A stretch of DNA of 64,000 nt from Diplocarpon mali (Eukaryota; Ascomycota; Leotiomycetes; Helotiales; Drepanopezizaceae), in NCBI GenBank assembly GCA_024741835.1, contig JAENRP010000021.1, positions 1 to 64,000 of the forward strand, given 5' to 3'. The notes under the pieces are model-generated. The model made no database searches, was not told where the DNA came from, and worked only from the letters and a program-made list of their open reading frames with translations. A program made the translations under genes and the position numbers. How positions within the stretch are numbered: position 1 is the first letter of the stretch; each line of letters starts with the position of its first letter. Of this stretch, positions 42,983 to 54,574 are shown in pieces.

Positions 42983-44781
42983 CTTGGAGAGAGATGGAGA
43001 GGAGCAGCAGCGGGTAGAGCAGCTATACAAGGTCAAAAACAATCTTCCCCAGACTGTGCCTCAATGTCGGGTGAATGATAAAAAAAGATGTACAAAGTAA
43101 AGCTGTTACAGTCGGAGTTAAAACCACAGTCTGGTAAAGTCCGAGTGTTGAAGATCACACCAAAAGCAATGAATGATATGGATACAAGATGCGGAAGAAG
43201 GAATGTGACACTCGGGGCAGCCCAATATATAAGACAAAGAGCCACGAGTGGTAGCTCCAGGGGGAGGAGGCCGTCAACTCGTAGATCGGCAATGCAAAGA
43301 GCCGTAGGGAGTTTTCCCAATCGAGTCGGCCTCGGTGTTTTGGTTTTGCACCAAAGCTCATTGCTCTGGCCCAGCATGACGAAATCAAGCAGATCTGAAA
43401 GAGAGATTAGTGCCTCGTAAGATACTAAGAGCCGCTCCCAGCAGATCAAGCCATGACAGCGAATCAGATGCTCCGTGAAGCATGGGGCCGTGGCCGTGGC
43501 TGGCCGTGCCGCCAAAAAGCCATGACGAGGAACGTGGACGCATTGCTCGGACTCTCGACTTGAAGAGAGCGACGAGACAACGACGTAGAGATGGGGCAGC
43601 GCCTCGTCATCTCCGGCTTCCAGTCAGATCACAAGAAAGCAACAGGAGCTGTAAGAAGGGTTGACGGCGATTCATCGCAAGCTGGGAAGAATGGGGAAAA
43701 GTATGGTTGTGGCGAGAAGCTGCCAGGTGAAAGAGAGGCGAGGAAGAATCTTTCGGCCGGCACTACCCCGGCAACTCTGGCCGTGCGGTGGCACGAAGCG
43801 AGGGTCATTGACGACGACGTTTGTCAGCGGCACAGTCTCTCGGCTTTTGCAGAAGTGCGAAAAGCCCGAATCCAACGCCCGCCGAATCCTCATCTGCTTC
43901 AGGAACTCAACAGCCCGACGGTGACTCTGCTCGTACGCTCAACAGCGAAGACCTTCCTCGGCCCGAGCGTCGCACGGCGGGGATTCAGTTGGGGCACACA
44001 CATCCGCGTCTTCTGACGGCTTCAGGGAGGAATTAGAAAACCTGTGCTCCTGAACACGGGCGCGAGAATAAAGTACAGAACGAGACTGTTACTCAGGCGA
44101 AGGTTCTGCTGACTCCTGTCCTTCACGTACCCGGGTTGGGCTCGGCTGGTTACCTAGTCTCCTCTGTCTACCTCCTCGCATTGTTGACATCAAGCTAAGC
44201 GACATCTCAGCCGAATGGCGCAGACTGGCTACCGAGGGGTGGCCTTCTTGCTGCTACTCACGAGATCAGGACAGTCAGACGTTCTGACTAATCCAGGCAC
44301 TCGTATTCTGACAACGGCCTTACGGACGGCCCGTCAGTTGGAACATCGCCTCGACCCGGGACTGTGGCACAGGCCTAGATCCTTGCCTACAAAACAGAGC
44401 ATCGTTAGCTACACTTTGGATGACTGAGCCCAGGACAACAGTGTGCTGGACGACGACGCGCTTGGAATCATCGAAACAATTGAATGATAGGCTGCCCCCA
44501 TAGGTGATGCGCATGTGCTGCCACGCTGAGAGAAGAAATTCGTATATCGGCACCAACGACGACCGAAGCACCTACGCAGTCATGGGAGATACCAAGAGCG
44601 TAAGTATCACGGCGAAGATGACGAGAGTCCTCTGTACTATCCATTGAACGCAATCTACAACTTGACGGCCCCAAGTCTCGCTTCCTCCGCAAAGTCGCCA
44701 GCCATCAGACATCCTTTAGCCTGAATCTTCAGCCACAGCAAAACGCAGATGTGCCAAGTGTAGTTCGAGTTGCGGAGCTCT
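42983..44781. other. Intergenic region with the MFS promoter
   Basis: About 1.8 kb. A TATA-like sequence (TTATATATT on the minus strand, 43,224-43,232) lies about 245 bases upstream of the MFS start. A minus-strand open frame at 43,033-43,515 overlaps this promoter and is not credible. No gene found up to the QCR8 stop. Confidence 0.5.
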
Positions 44782-45754
44782 CTATTCTTCCTCAGCAAAC
44801 TCAGCGCGGCCTGCCTTGGAGTTCAGGTATTCGTTTCTGCGGGGTTGTCAATCTAACATTCATATCAAGATGATCTCTCAGATAATGACTTCAGAATAGA
44901 ACATCATGAGAACGAACCTCTCAACCGCCCACTGCATAGCAAGGTAACCAACGATGAGCGGAGGTGCGAAGTACAGGACTTGGTTACTAAATCGTCTCCA
45001 CGTGTTGAAGATGGCAGCGTTGAAAGCACCAGCGAGAGGGCGTTGAGCGTTGGCGCTGAGTGAGTAGGAGGCAATGCCCTTCTGGGTTTGAGACCCTAAA
45101 TAAACGGCATTAGTCGTTGCCCAAAACATATATCTCCAGGTTGATGCCGAAAGTCCTTCCGCCTCCATGGTTCTATAGCTGGTCGAAGGGTGCAGATCCG
45201 AGTGGTAAGATGGTCTCAGAGATTGCGATGTCTCGCGACCGAGAGGATTCCATCTGCGTGCACAACCCGTCTACCACGTACTGGGCTCGGCGCGAGAGAG
45301 CCTGAATCCTTCGTAATCGTTACATGTGTCATTGGCTCATCACACGTAGATATCACCAAACCCGCACCCAATCCAGCCCCATAATCACAATGAGATTGAG
45401 TTTCGACGGCCCCAAATATAATCTTCCACATCGTGCCCGACAGTTGATCCGATATGAAATAGTCGACCAAGATATTTGCCGCGAATCTGGCGAAAGAGGA
45501 ACCCGCAACACAAGAACTCTCAGCACTCACCCAGGTTACCCCATTCCCCCAAGTACCTATCAAACAATACTATTAGCATCCGTCAAATCCACAGGCCCCT
45601 AGTTGCAGCGACAATGCCATCGCAAAGGCTCTTCAGCCATTCATCGGAATAACCTGGAAGAGCTTTCCTGCCCTTGCCACACAGGGTGGACTCACTTTCC
45701 GTGCTTGCCAATCGGTCCACCACCTCCTCCTCGTAGGATCTGAGAGGGTCTCAT
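44782..45754 (-). CDS. QCR8: Cytochrome bc1 complex subunit 8 (QCR8)
   Basis: Small inner-membrane subunit of respiratory complex III, close to cytochrome b. Exons (minus): 45,754-45,696, 45,556-45,531, 45,095-44,918 and 44,836-44,782; 105 residues, the normal size. MRPSQILRGGGGG starts it; GKHGKYLGEWGNLG is built across exons 1 to 3; QKGIASYSLSANAQRPLAGA, FNTWRRFSNQVLYFAPPLI and YLAMQWAVERNEYLN are family hallmarks; the tail is AGRAEFAEEE. Exon 2 is only 26 bases, yet splice phases fit at every junction. It shares a 231-bp promoter with PHB1. Confidence 0.92.
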
Positions 45755-45985
45755 GTTGTCTGTTGGGTATAAAATCGAGGGGTCGTTCAATGCGGACTGG
45801 TTGTTTGAGGGATCATGTTGTCGAAATGAGGTCCGGATGCTCCCGCCAAGACCGTACCCCAGGCTCGTTAGCGCGAAAATGTCAAGACGATCATTCGAGC
45901 TTCAGTGTCGACGGCTTCAATGCTACAAGATTGAATTCCCATTCGAACTTCACTACATCAGTCCGTTATCTACACTGTTCGGTTC
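45755..45985. promoter_or_regulatory. Bidirectional promoter of QCR8 and PHB1
   Basis: Only 231 bases separate the two start codons. Both products act in the mitochondrial inner membrane, so joint control is plausible. No TATA box is obvious. Confidence 0.6.
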
Positions 45986-46875
45986 ATGATGGCTCAAGCA
46001 CTGCAGTCACTTTACAAGTACGCCATCCCGCTCGCAATCGGAGCTTCGTTCGCACAAGCCTCCATCTACGATGTGAAGGGTGGCACTCGCGCCGTCATCT
46101 TCGATCGATTGTCTGGTGTGCAAGAGAAGGTCGTGAACGAGGGTACGCATTTCCTGATCCCCTGGTTGCAAAAAAGCATCATCTACGATGTCCGAACGAA
46201 GCCAAGAAACATCTCCACGACGACCGGAAGTAAGGACTTGCAGATGGTGAGCTTGACTCTGAGAGTCCTGCACAGACCGGAGGTGCAGAACTTGCCCAAG
46301 ATCTATCAGGTATGTCTCGAGACAGCATAAGTGAGGGGGGCTTGTGCTGATGGTAATAGAATCTTGGTCAAGACTATGACGAGAGGGTGCTCCCTTCCAT
46401 CGGAAACGAAGTTCTTAAATCTATCGTCGCCCAATTTGACGCCGCAGAACTCATCACCCAGCGTGAGGCCGTCAGCAATAGAATACGAACCGACCTCCTC
46501 AAGCGCGCCCAAGAGTTCAATATCGCCCTTGAAGACGTCTCTATCACACACATGACTTTCGGCAAGGAGTTCACGCGGGCCGTCGAGCAGAAGCAGATTG
46601 CGCAACAGGATGCGGAGAGAGCGAGGTTCATCGTCGAGAAGGCGGAACAAGAGAGACAGGCTAACGTCATCCGTGCTGAGGGTGAGGCTGAGTCCGCGGA
46701 TACGATCAGCAAGGCGGTTGCTAAGGCTGGTGACGGGTTGATCATGATCAGAAGAATTGAGGCCAGTAGAGAGATTGCTCATACTCTGGCTAGCAATCCC
46801 AACGTCACATATCTGCCGGGTGGTGGAGAGGGTGGCAAGGAGGGGGGTGGAAAGTTCTTGCTAGGCTTGAGATAG
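45986..46875 (+). CDS. PHB1: Prohibitin-1
   Basis: Forms, with Phb2, the ring complex of the mitochondrial inner membrane that stabilises new respiratory subunits and controls the m-AAA protease. Exons 45,986-46,309 and 46,360-46,875, with one 50-bp intron after KIYQ; 279 residues. An N-terminal hydrophobic anchor ([19 protein letters not shown]) precedes the SPFH domain with [34 protein letters not shown] and RPEVQNLP; then [20 protein letters not shown] and the coiled coil [20 protein letters not shown]. The C-terminus LGLR is typical for Phb1. Two ATGs are in tandem (MMAQALQ); the first is used here. Confidence 0.95.
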
Positions 46876-47279
46876 GATGCTTCACACGGGTATAAAATAA
46901 CTGTAACAACAGTATAGCAAAAATGTAATCTCCCCCCTTAGCGTGAGTTGAAGTCAAACACTCGATTGAAACCCCAAGGGCCGCCAAACTTTGAATCTTA
47001 GTATTTAAAGAACAAACTCCCTATACACCTGTTGAACGCCGCTAACAAACATACATATAGACCTGTGGAAGCAGAGTACACACAAAATCTGTAATACAGT
47101 GAAAGTGCTTCGGGGTAACCTTTCAAAAACAAGTTGTCCAGTGATAAGAACTAGGCAAGCTGAGCATTGCCCAACTGCTAATTCACCCCGGCCTTGGTGT
47201 CTGAATTGGCTGCTCTTGATCCTTGACACTACCTAGGCAGCAAGCAGACCCTGGGCCTCTATCATCGCACCCTTCTAGC

Positions 47280-47540
47280 AGAGGGAGTGGACATCTTCAA
47301 ACGCGACTCAACTGCACCAACGTCTTCCAATGCCAGAAAGACTTACACATATTCGCCTACTATGACTTCCCAGGCGTAACACAGCTTTTGCAAAGCGGAA
47401 CCAGCCGCGGAGACCAAGACAGCATTCGAAGAGCTCGTGTCAGCTCCCGATGGTGGAGTCGCTGACGAGCTCCGGGTCTTCTCCGATACAGCTGTGAAAT
47501 TCATCTGTGGTATACCGGTCTTGGCTGCCGCACGTCTCAG
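47280..47540 (+). pseudogene. Possible decayed protein-coding fragment
   Basis: Two adjacent plus frames look protein-like: TNVFQCQKDLHIFAYYDFPG up to about 47,395, then, one frame over, KTAFEELVSAPDGGVADELR and VFSDTAVKFICG to about 47,540. The pattern recalls the region after a fungal BTB/POZ domain, but the match is weak. A frameshift and missing start would make it a pseudogene. Confidence 0.25.
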
Positions 47541-49937
47541 CGATAGAGTGTTTGGTTAAACATTAAACAGGTATCATTGCCATGGACTTGGAGGAAGATG
47601 CTGCGCTGCGTGGCGCTGCTGCTCTGGAATGAATATATGACGGATATCCATGTTTAACATGGCGTCGATTTGAATGTGGTCGTTGATCGAGATGGAACGT
47701 CCCATCTCTGACGCAGTACTCAGTTGCGCGAACGAAGCCGCAGAGGTGGTGTCGAGTTCTCGGTCGAGTTCTCTAACTGGCCAGCAACGCCCATCTCAGA
47801 AGGCATCGAGGCCAGTCCCAGTCCAAAAACTCGCGGCCCGAAGTCGCTATTCCTACCCAGGTCGCCAAGTGGGCGTGAGAAGACGGGGTCTGTATCATAT
47901 CGATACAATTCTATACGGTCTTTCTGCGCCTAGGGAAGGGGCATGGTTTCTCTATACTTCTGTATGCGCCCCCCAAAGCGGCTCTGAGGTCAGTATTATC
48001 ATCACCTGAAAAACCGGCAAAATCGAGATCCAGAGAGAGGTTCAGCAGCCTTCAGGGAAGCTTCGGAGCAGCTCTGAGACGTCTGATCATCATACATGCG
48101 CCGCTGTGGTTTCTACTGGTTAATTACGACATGCGATGGGCGGAGACGTTGAACGAGACAGCGTTGTCAACGATACCATAGTACTTACAGATAGACTGAA
48201 GCTCCATGGAACTTTCAAGGCCACCAACTGTGATCTTCATTCTAACGTCACGGTAGGTGGGTTGTATTCTGAGCCTGTACTGAGCGCGATACCACCGCCA
48301 GTCTGACCAATTGGCTTCTTTAGTGCTTCACCTGACACGAGAAATCGTCGCCGGACGGTGCAAAGTCAATGGAGGTCTATGCTTCTACTCGAGAAACGAT
48401 CGTGGACAGAAGCATGTCTCAGGGGTCGAAAGGCACCGATATCTCCACCACGTGCTGAGTGGAACATCGCAACGACATTGCATAGCAGCATCCGACATGC
48501 CAAAAGACGAAAGGGAGACTCTGGCATGTGTTCATGCTGGCAGGTACAGATGCCAATTCTAGCTCTAGTGCCGTGCCCGACGGGAGCAATGATGAGGTGA
48601 GGGGTCATTGGAAGGTCAAGTGAAGGTTGAGAGTTAGCCAGAGCGAAATAGAGCTATGATCTATTCGGTAATAGATCAAAGCTGCGCTTCTCACCACCGT
48701 GTGTGTTGACAGAATCTAGTTATACCATCGTGCGGTCCGTGGTGCGACTGGAAGCCTTGGATGGTTGTGACCTTGACTTGACGAGAGGCTATACGCATCT
48801 AACTAGTATGGCAAGCTTCGAATTGCATCGTGGATAAGCAGCGGTAGTCGGTGGGCTCGGGGCGCGAAACACAAGCTGTGTCCCTCGACGACGACTGGGA
48901 AAAGTTCGCTGAACGGCCGTTCCACCTTTTTCTCTTCCTGCGGCGTTCTTGCTCGACTAAACTGATCGCGATGCAAAAGATTAAATCCTAAACTCTTATA
49001 GACAGATAGTGCAAATCTTCTGGTCTGGTTCGCCAGGGGATCGTGAATTTCTGTTTACCAGGTGGTTAGATTAGTTTGTACATTGGTTTATCTTCTTCCA
49101 CTCCTCTCTTCGTCTTGCCTCTAGCCCCTTTACAATCCTCCTTTTGCTCTCCCTCCTCGTATTTCCTCTTTTGCCTTATACCTCTTTCTCTAGTTGTCTC
49201 TTCTTCTAATTTTTCATTTTCCTTCTCTTCATTTTCTCCGATTAAATCCAAGGCAAGTCGATTCAGATTGAATTAGTTTTCAATATGGGTCGATTTAAGG
49301 TAAGTCAATAAAGATAAGTCAATCTAAACCTAATTTCCAAGCCATGTCAATTTCAGGTACAATCGACGTAAATTAGTTAAGCTAACTCACTCGCAAGCAG
49401 GTTAATTGAAAGGAAGTCGATTGATATTAGTCAATCCAAGGTAGGCTGATCAAGTGCGAGTCAACATGTAGCAAGTCATTTCAAAGTTACCCCCGCTTAT
49501 GCCTTCCCCTGTAGACCCACATCCACCTGTCCCCCGTATCAGGAATAACGGTACAGCTGACTTCCTAGAGGGCCGACTGACCTGCCGTGTCGGCTAATCG
49601 CTAATTCTGTATTTACTTACTCTAGTTTCTGAATTTTACACACCTCTGACACCCCTTCCCCCGTGGAAGTTGATGCAATTGATTAGTCCTTGGGAAATGA
49701 TCTGAATAACATCGACGCAGGTAGCTCTACCTAGATAATAAAAGATACATATTTGAACACATTTACACGTTTGCGATCTTCTTATTATTGGGAGCTTACT
49801 AGAGCATACTTATGACATTAGCTTCCATATTATATTAACAAATCTCGATGGTCGCATAGTAGAGGATCTGGTCACGCGTAGACGAGGAAAACCAATAGTC
49901 CCGGCTTAACGGCCACCTGTAGTAGCAAATAACCGTG

Positions 49938-50077
49938 GCTGCTGGCAGAAATAAAAGTCGGAGCCGGGATCTAAGAAATGCCAATCTTCTTAGCTTATTT
50001 ACCTGTAGCTGCTAAAGGAGAGGAAGGCTGGAGCCGAAAGCTAAAGAATACAAAAGCTCTTGGCTTACTTACTCGCA
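49938..50077. repeat. 70-bp tandem duplication, diverged
   Basis: Two 70-bp units, 49,938-50,007 and 50,008-50,077, align without gaps from GCTGCT through GGAGCCG, CTAA, CTTNNCTTA and a final GTA/GCA. They differ at roughly a third of positions. No coding or RIP pattern. Confidence 0.6.
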
Positions 50078-51945
50078 ACTGTTTGAGCTTCTACGCATCG
50101 CAAGTTCTCCTTTGTCAATTCTTTTCATTCCTCCAGCACTACAGTTGCTTTGTAGGTAGAGCAGAGCAAGGGAAGTGCAGGTAGGAAGACACTGTATCCC
50201 CCGTCTCTACGAGCTCTAAGCCGGTACCAAATGGAGAGCGTCGTGATGGTTTCGAAATAGTCTTGCATAGTGCGCGATCGGCTTACGTCCTGACTCGCCA
50301 ACTTTGCCACGATTCATCCCAGGATCATGATGCATTTACGTGCCGATAATATCCAAGAGCTTTCTGGATTCTTGTTCTCTTGGTGCTGTCTATCTGTGGG
50401 ATATAGTGTGAAGTCAGCTGGATCTCCTTCGTCCCTCGTTCCGAACTTGGGTACAGGTCCCAGGCCCCGAGTCCGTTGCAGCTCACTGGTTAGTCGTGAG
50501 GATGCGTCAGTAGACTCGCTAGCAAATGTTTTTCAGTGGCTCCAAAGACCATGCTCGAATCAATTTCCTCGTCAGGGATATTCCGCGACAAGTTGGTCTG
50601 ATGGCGCCATCAGTCTTGCCAGGATTTGCAGACTTCGTCTTTCCAACCCGTCGAAGCCATGTATGTACAGGACGAATAGCAGCCTCGGAGATTGATTCAA
50701 GCAATTCCGAGCAGTTGGGTCTGAAGAGGTTGGTATGTCGGTAAAACCTCTCAAACTTGGGCCCCGAGACATTGGCGTGTATGATGTATCGAAGCCAGAG
50801 TGTAGTTCATCTGAACCGACTCTGGATTGACGAAGACGACAACCGCGTCGCTTCTTGACGCTGAGAGGCATTTTGTCTAAACTTGGAGAGCGAGTAGACG
50901 TACCAGTCGCTGCGTAACCTTCGAATTTCGTATCGGGATTCCAAGGAAGATGGCAATACGCTTTGGGCCAGTTCTACACCAAGCCCTCTCGAGATTCTGC
51001 TTGCAGCTGCTCACCCTGAACGTGGTCTTCTCCAAATTGGCATTTCGCTTACATTTGATTCGAGTTTTCCAACTCCATCCCACTGCGCCCCCTCTTGGAC
51101 TCCGTATAAGCGAGCTGCGCAAGTACCGATAATGCGGGGAGTCCCCAGCTTCCTCATAGCCGGGTTCAAGCCTTCCACTGCGCGTACGCCTTCGAGCCAC
51201 TACAATCCAAACAACAAGACGATTCGAAAACATTGTCGGCATACCCACGAGAGAGTTGTCCTGGATGTGAGAATCAGACCCCGGAGTTTCCATGTAGAGT
51301 ATCATTGCGCCGGACGAAACGCGGCTGTTCGTTGACCAACAGATCTAACGTTGATACTTCATTTCCGACCCGGTCGGAACCCACGAAATTGCCAGTGCAG
51401 ATGCTCCAAAACAAGCATAACAGGTCGGAGATGCTGAAATCTATCATAAACGAACCAGTTCTAAGCGACGTACTGTCGAGTCAAGAGGTTTGCCGAGTTT
51501 CTTGGTCGGTAACGGAGGAGACGGCAAGCGAGCGTGCCTAGGTGTTGATATTGCGGAGTATCAGCTGCCACTTGTTGATATACAGAGTTCTAACCTGATC
51601 TGAGAGGCCAGGGAGCAATCTGTGCGTATATACATGATGACCGCAGTCTATATGAAAGGCTTGGCCACTAGGCTTTCCAGGCGGAGAGAAGACAATCAAT
51701 TTTCGCAGCGTGTCAAAGACTATGGTGAAGGTTGGACATGGGCAAGCAGACAAGAAAGATCCGCAAATTAAAGGATACAAAGGATACATAAGATCTTGCA
51801 AGTCCCCCCAGAGTCTCTCATCTTCACCATCAGCTCGCCTTTTCCGCCTTAGTCTTTCGCTTCGTCCAGCCCCAAAAAACCCCCCATTTCCTCAGTTTAT
51901 CGTCACTCAGTGATATCTTTACCATACACGCCGAAATCAAGAGCC

Positions 51946-53008
51946 ATGTTCCGCGCCATCATCACCCTTGCAGCGCTCAGCCGCGTCCTTGCCTGCCCGG
52001 ATCACGCTCCATTGTCGGGGCTTGCTAGGCGTGACGATGAAGTCGTAGCGGGAGCATGGACTTTCGACAACCAAGAAGATTGGGCAGCACGTGAGCAAGC
52101 TCCTCACTCCCCAATGTAGGAGTCTACTGATAATCATCAGACTCGGTAATTTGTGGCAATGGCACGATGCAGTCCCCAATTGATCTGAAGGGCGGAGACT
52201 TCTCCGCAGTCTATGCTCCGAAGTTTGACTACAGTATTCCTGCTCGTAGGTACACCCCGTTCTCTCCGATACCATTGGATCCGAAGCAGCGACACGCCCT
52301 ACCCCCATGCCTTGGAAACCAGATCTCAAAACACAACCAAAATCGTCAGCTATCACAAAACACGGCTAATCTTGTCACAGACGGCACACTCAAGAATTGG
52401 GGCTACGGACCTTCATTTGATTTCAACGATACCAGCAGCACCCCAACATTTACGGTCAACAACACTGTCTATTATCTGCTGGGTTTCCGTAAGTTTGCAA
52501 TCCAACCACCAGCCCCTTCTTCCATACTTGATATTCCTCAATGAACCCGTCGGCTAGTGCTAACGCTACAACAGACACCCACACTCAATCTGAGCACACC
52601 GTAGATGGCGAGCACACCCCGGCAGAAGTCCATCTCGTTCACGGTGAGATCGACGGTACGCCTAGAGGAGTCGTTGGCTTCCGCATCGTTGTTGGCAAAG
52701 AGTCCCCGTTCTTCAAACAGTTCCTAGTCTCCAGGACGGTTAATATCCCAGCCATCAATTCTACCGAGAGGATCGCCATGGAATCGATCGACATGAGCCT
52801 GGCGTTGCAAGAGGGTGGCAACCTCGAGAGCTACTGGACCTACAGAGGGAGCTTGACCACGCCTCCTTGCACCGAGGGTAAGAGGTGGTGGGTCAGTGGG
52901 AAGAACATCCAAATGAGCCAAGAGCAGCTGGACGAGCTGCTATCAGTCAGTGCTGATAGCAGCAGAGAAACTCAGGAGATCAACGAGCACGACGTTGGCC
53001 AGTTGTAG
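51946..53008 (+). CDS. Secreted alpha-class carbonic anhydrase
   Basis: Zinc enzyme that interconverts CO2 and bicarbonate, here probably outside the cell. Exons 51,946-52,090, 52,141-52,245, 52,381-52,488 and 52,575-53,008; 263 residues. A signal peptide (MFRAIITLAALSRVLA) is followed by the mature protein. Zinc ligands are His120 and His122 (LLGFHTHTQSEH, assembled across exon 3/4) and His139 (AEVHLVHGE). NGTMQSPIDL and LTTPPCTEGKRWWV are family signatures; Cys53 and the PPC cysteine may form the usual disulfide. The exon 2 donor could instead be 17 bases upstream (YNGTLKNWG). The C-terminus ends soon after RETQEINEH, where most relatives have RPVQPLNGR-like residues. Confidence 0.88.
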
Positions 53009-53623
53009 AGATTTTCGGATCAGGAGTTGGACCAGACAGAGCACGGGTCGGTTCAGAACGGCAGTTCTCCCCATTTTCCAAGCCAAAATGCTTGCGGAAC
53101 ATTTTGTTTTGTTGATCTGGAAAGGATTCGTCCCGAGACGATGTTTAGAAAGTTGTACTCACACCTATTTTGACGCGGAATGACCCGACACTGATTTTGT
53201 GATCTCTTACTCCGAGTCACTTGACTTGTTAAACATTGTGACTGTCTTTGCAGACTTGGGTTATGAACATTCGACTGGACCTGAAAAGAAGTGGTGTTTG
53301 TTGATTCCGCCGTCGACGCCTTTTGCTTCTCGGTTAATTGACTCGGTACTCGGTACCCCTTTCCATAGCGACCAATGAGAGGCCATATCAACCCCAAATG
53401 TTATGGGCTATTGATAAACTCTTGACTTCGAGTTGCATGTCAGCAACATGAACAGACAGCGTGATCAAGCAACAGGTACTCGTATGTCTCGTGTATACGT
53501 GTGTTTCTACCATACTACCCCCAGCCACCTGTGCCTACAACCTTGAGTAAAGCGAGATCCCACCCCCCTCACCCTCCTCTTCCACCCCCCCCTTCGCCTT
53601 TCCTCAGAAGTTACAATTCAAGC
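53009..53623. other. Intergenic region between convergent genes
   Basis: Spacer of 615 bp between the carbonic anhydrase gene and the small conserved gene. No gene or repeat seen. Confidence 0.5.
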
Positions 53624-54094
53624 TCAGCCCCCAACACCACTCCCCTCGCCGTAGCCCTGCTCTCTCCTGCTCTGTCCCAATATCGCCTCCCCAGCACCCG
53701 CCTCTCCCGAATTCCCCACCGTCTCGCCTCCAAACCCATGCTCACTGATCGCCTCTCCGTACCTGGTATTCTCTGCCGTCTTCTCACCGCGCTCGCGTTT
53801 CTCTTTGGCTTGCTGGACGTCTGCCTCGGTTTTTTCGTTGGGGTCTGCTGGTGGTGGCATTAGGCGAAGTAAAAAAGAAATCGGTGGGAGATGGAGGAGC
53901 AGACGAAAGAAGGGAGGGCCTACCACCGAGTTGCCCAGTTGATTTCTTGGGAGGTTTAGTGAACGTGTTTTGGGATTCGTATCTGTCACCCCACGGATTA
54001 GAATGCAATTCCGACCTCGACTCGATGCCAAGCAGAGCAGAGCAGAGCAGAGCAGGACTTACTGTGTATTCTCCCCACCCGGCTCGGTATCCAT
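53624..54094 (-). CDS. Small conserved fungal protein of unknown function
   Basis: Three exons (minus): 54,094-54,063, 53,982-53,924 and 53,847-53,624; 104 residues. Starts MDTEPGGENTQYESQNTFTK. The core ADPNEKTEADVQQAKEKRER, TAENTRYGEAISEHGFGGET and REQGYGEGSGVGG resembles a hydrophilic, Gly-rich family that I recall from many Pezizomycotina, with no known function. Each splice joins in frame (phases 2 and 1) and uses GT/AG sites. The protein lacks hydrophobic stretches and is probably disordered, a little like stress-related hydrophilins; that is inference. AGCAG repeats lie in intron 1. Confidence 0.7.
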
Positions 54095-54574
54095 TAGTTT
54101 CGTGTTTGTTGCTTCAGACATTTCGTTCCTTTTCTCTGTCGGATTTATCTGCTATCATTGGCAAGTGAAATGGCCTTCTTTGCAGAGGAGGTTCAATGTT
54201 GATGCTGATGGGAGGTGAAGCTAAGCAGCAACTTCATGACGTATGCGGGGTTGAGCTCAACAATCAACATTTTGGTAGGAGCTGTCAAGCAAGGCATATG
54301 TACTCATAGTCACCTAGCCGATATTGATTATGCTACCTTGGTTAATGATTTACACTTGAAAAGCTGTAAAGATTTAAGTGCACCACAAAGTATATTGATT
54401 TCAGGAGGATACTCATTGGAAATAGACATCAATACCGTGATATACTTTCGACAACAGGTAGCCACAAATTAGCTCCCCTTTGCCATATCGTACAAGTTCT
54501 TTATTACCTTCATCACCCAATCCCAATGCTACCTTCCAAAGCGCTGCCTCTGTCTCCATCTACGCATTGCTCTT
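54095..54574. other. Intergenic region
   Basis: Spacer of 480 bp between the small conserved gene's start and the MSF1 stop. A plus-strand open frame (54,215-54,472) shows no family and is AT-rich; not called. Confidence 0.45.

Larger units (their letters stand above)
46876..51945. other. Gene-poor 5-kb region
   Basis: No convincing gene in about 5 kb. Landmarks are a possible decayed coding stretch (47,280-47,540), a pyrimidine-rich run (49,090-49,240), AAGTCAAT-like degenerate motifs (49,280-49,500), a 70-bp tandem duplication (49,938-50,077) and overlapping short frames at 50,300-51,540 without domains. It could hold old repeats too diverged to name, or long untranslated RNA. Confidence 0.5.

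Noticed and set aside
43033..43515. A 160-codon minus-strand frame upstream of the MFS gene
   Set aside because: It covers the probable TATA box and leader of the MFS gene and has no family match that I can see.
50300..51541. Several overlapping frames of 60-142 codons
   Set aside because: No shared frame, no splice-compatible joins and no recognisable domain; listed only as part of the gene-poor region.
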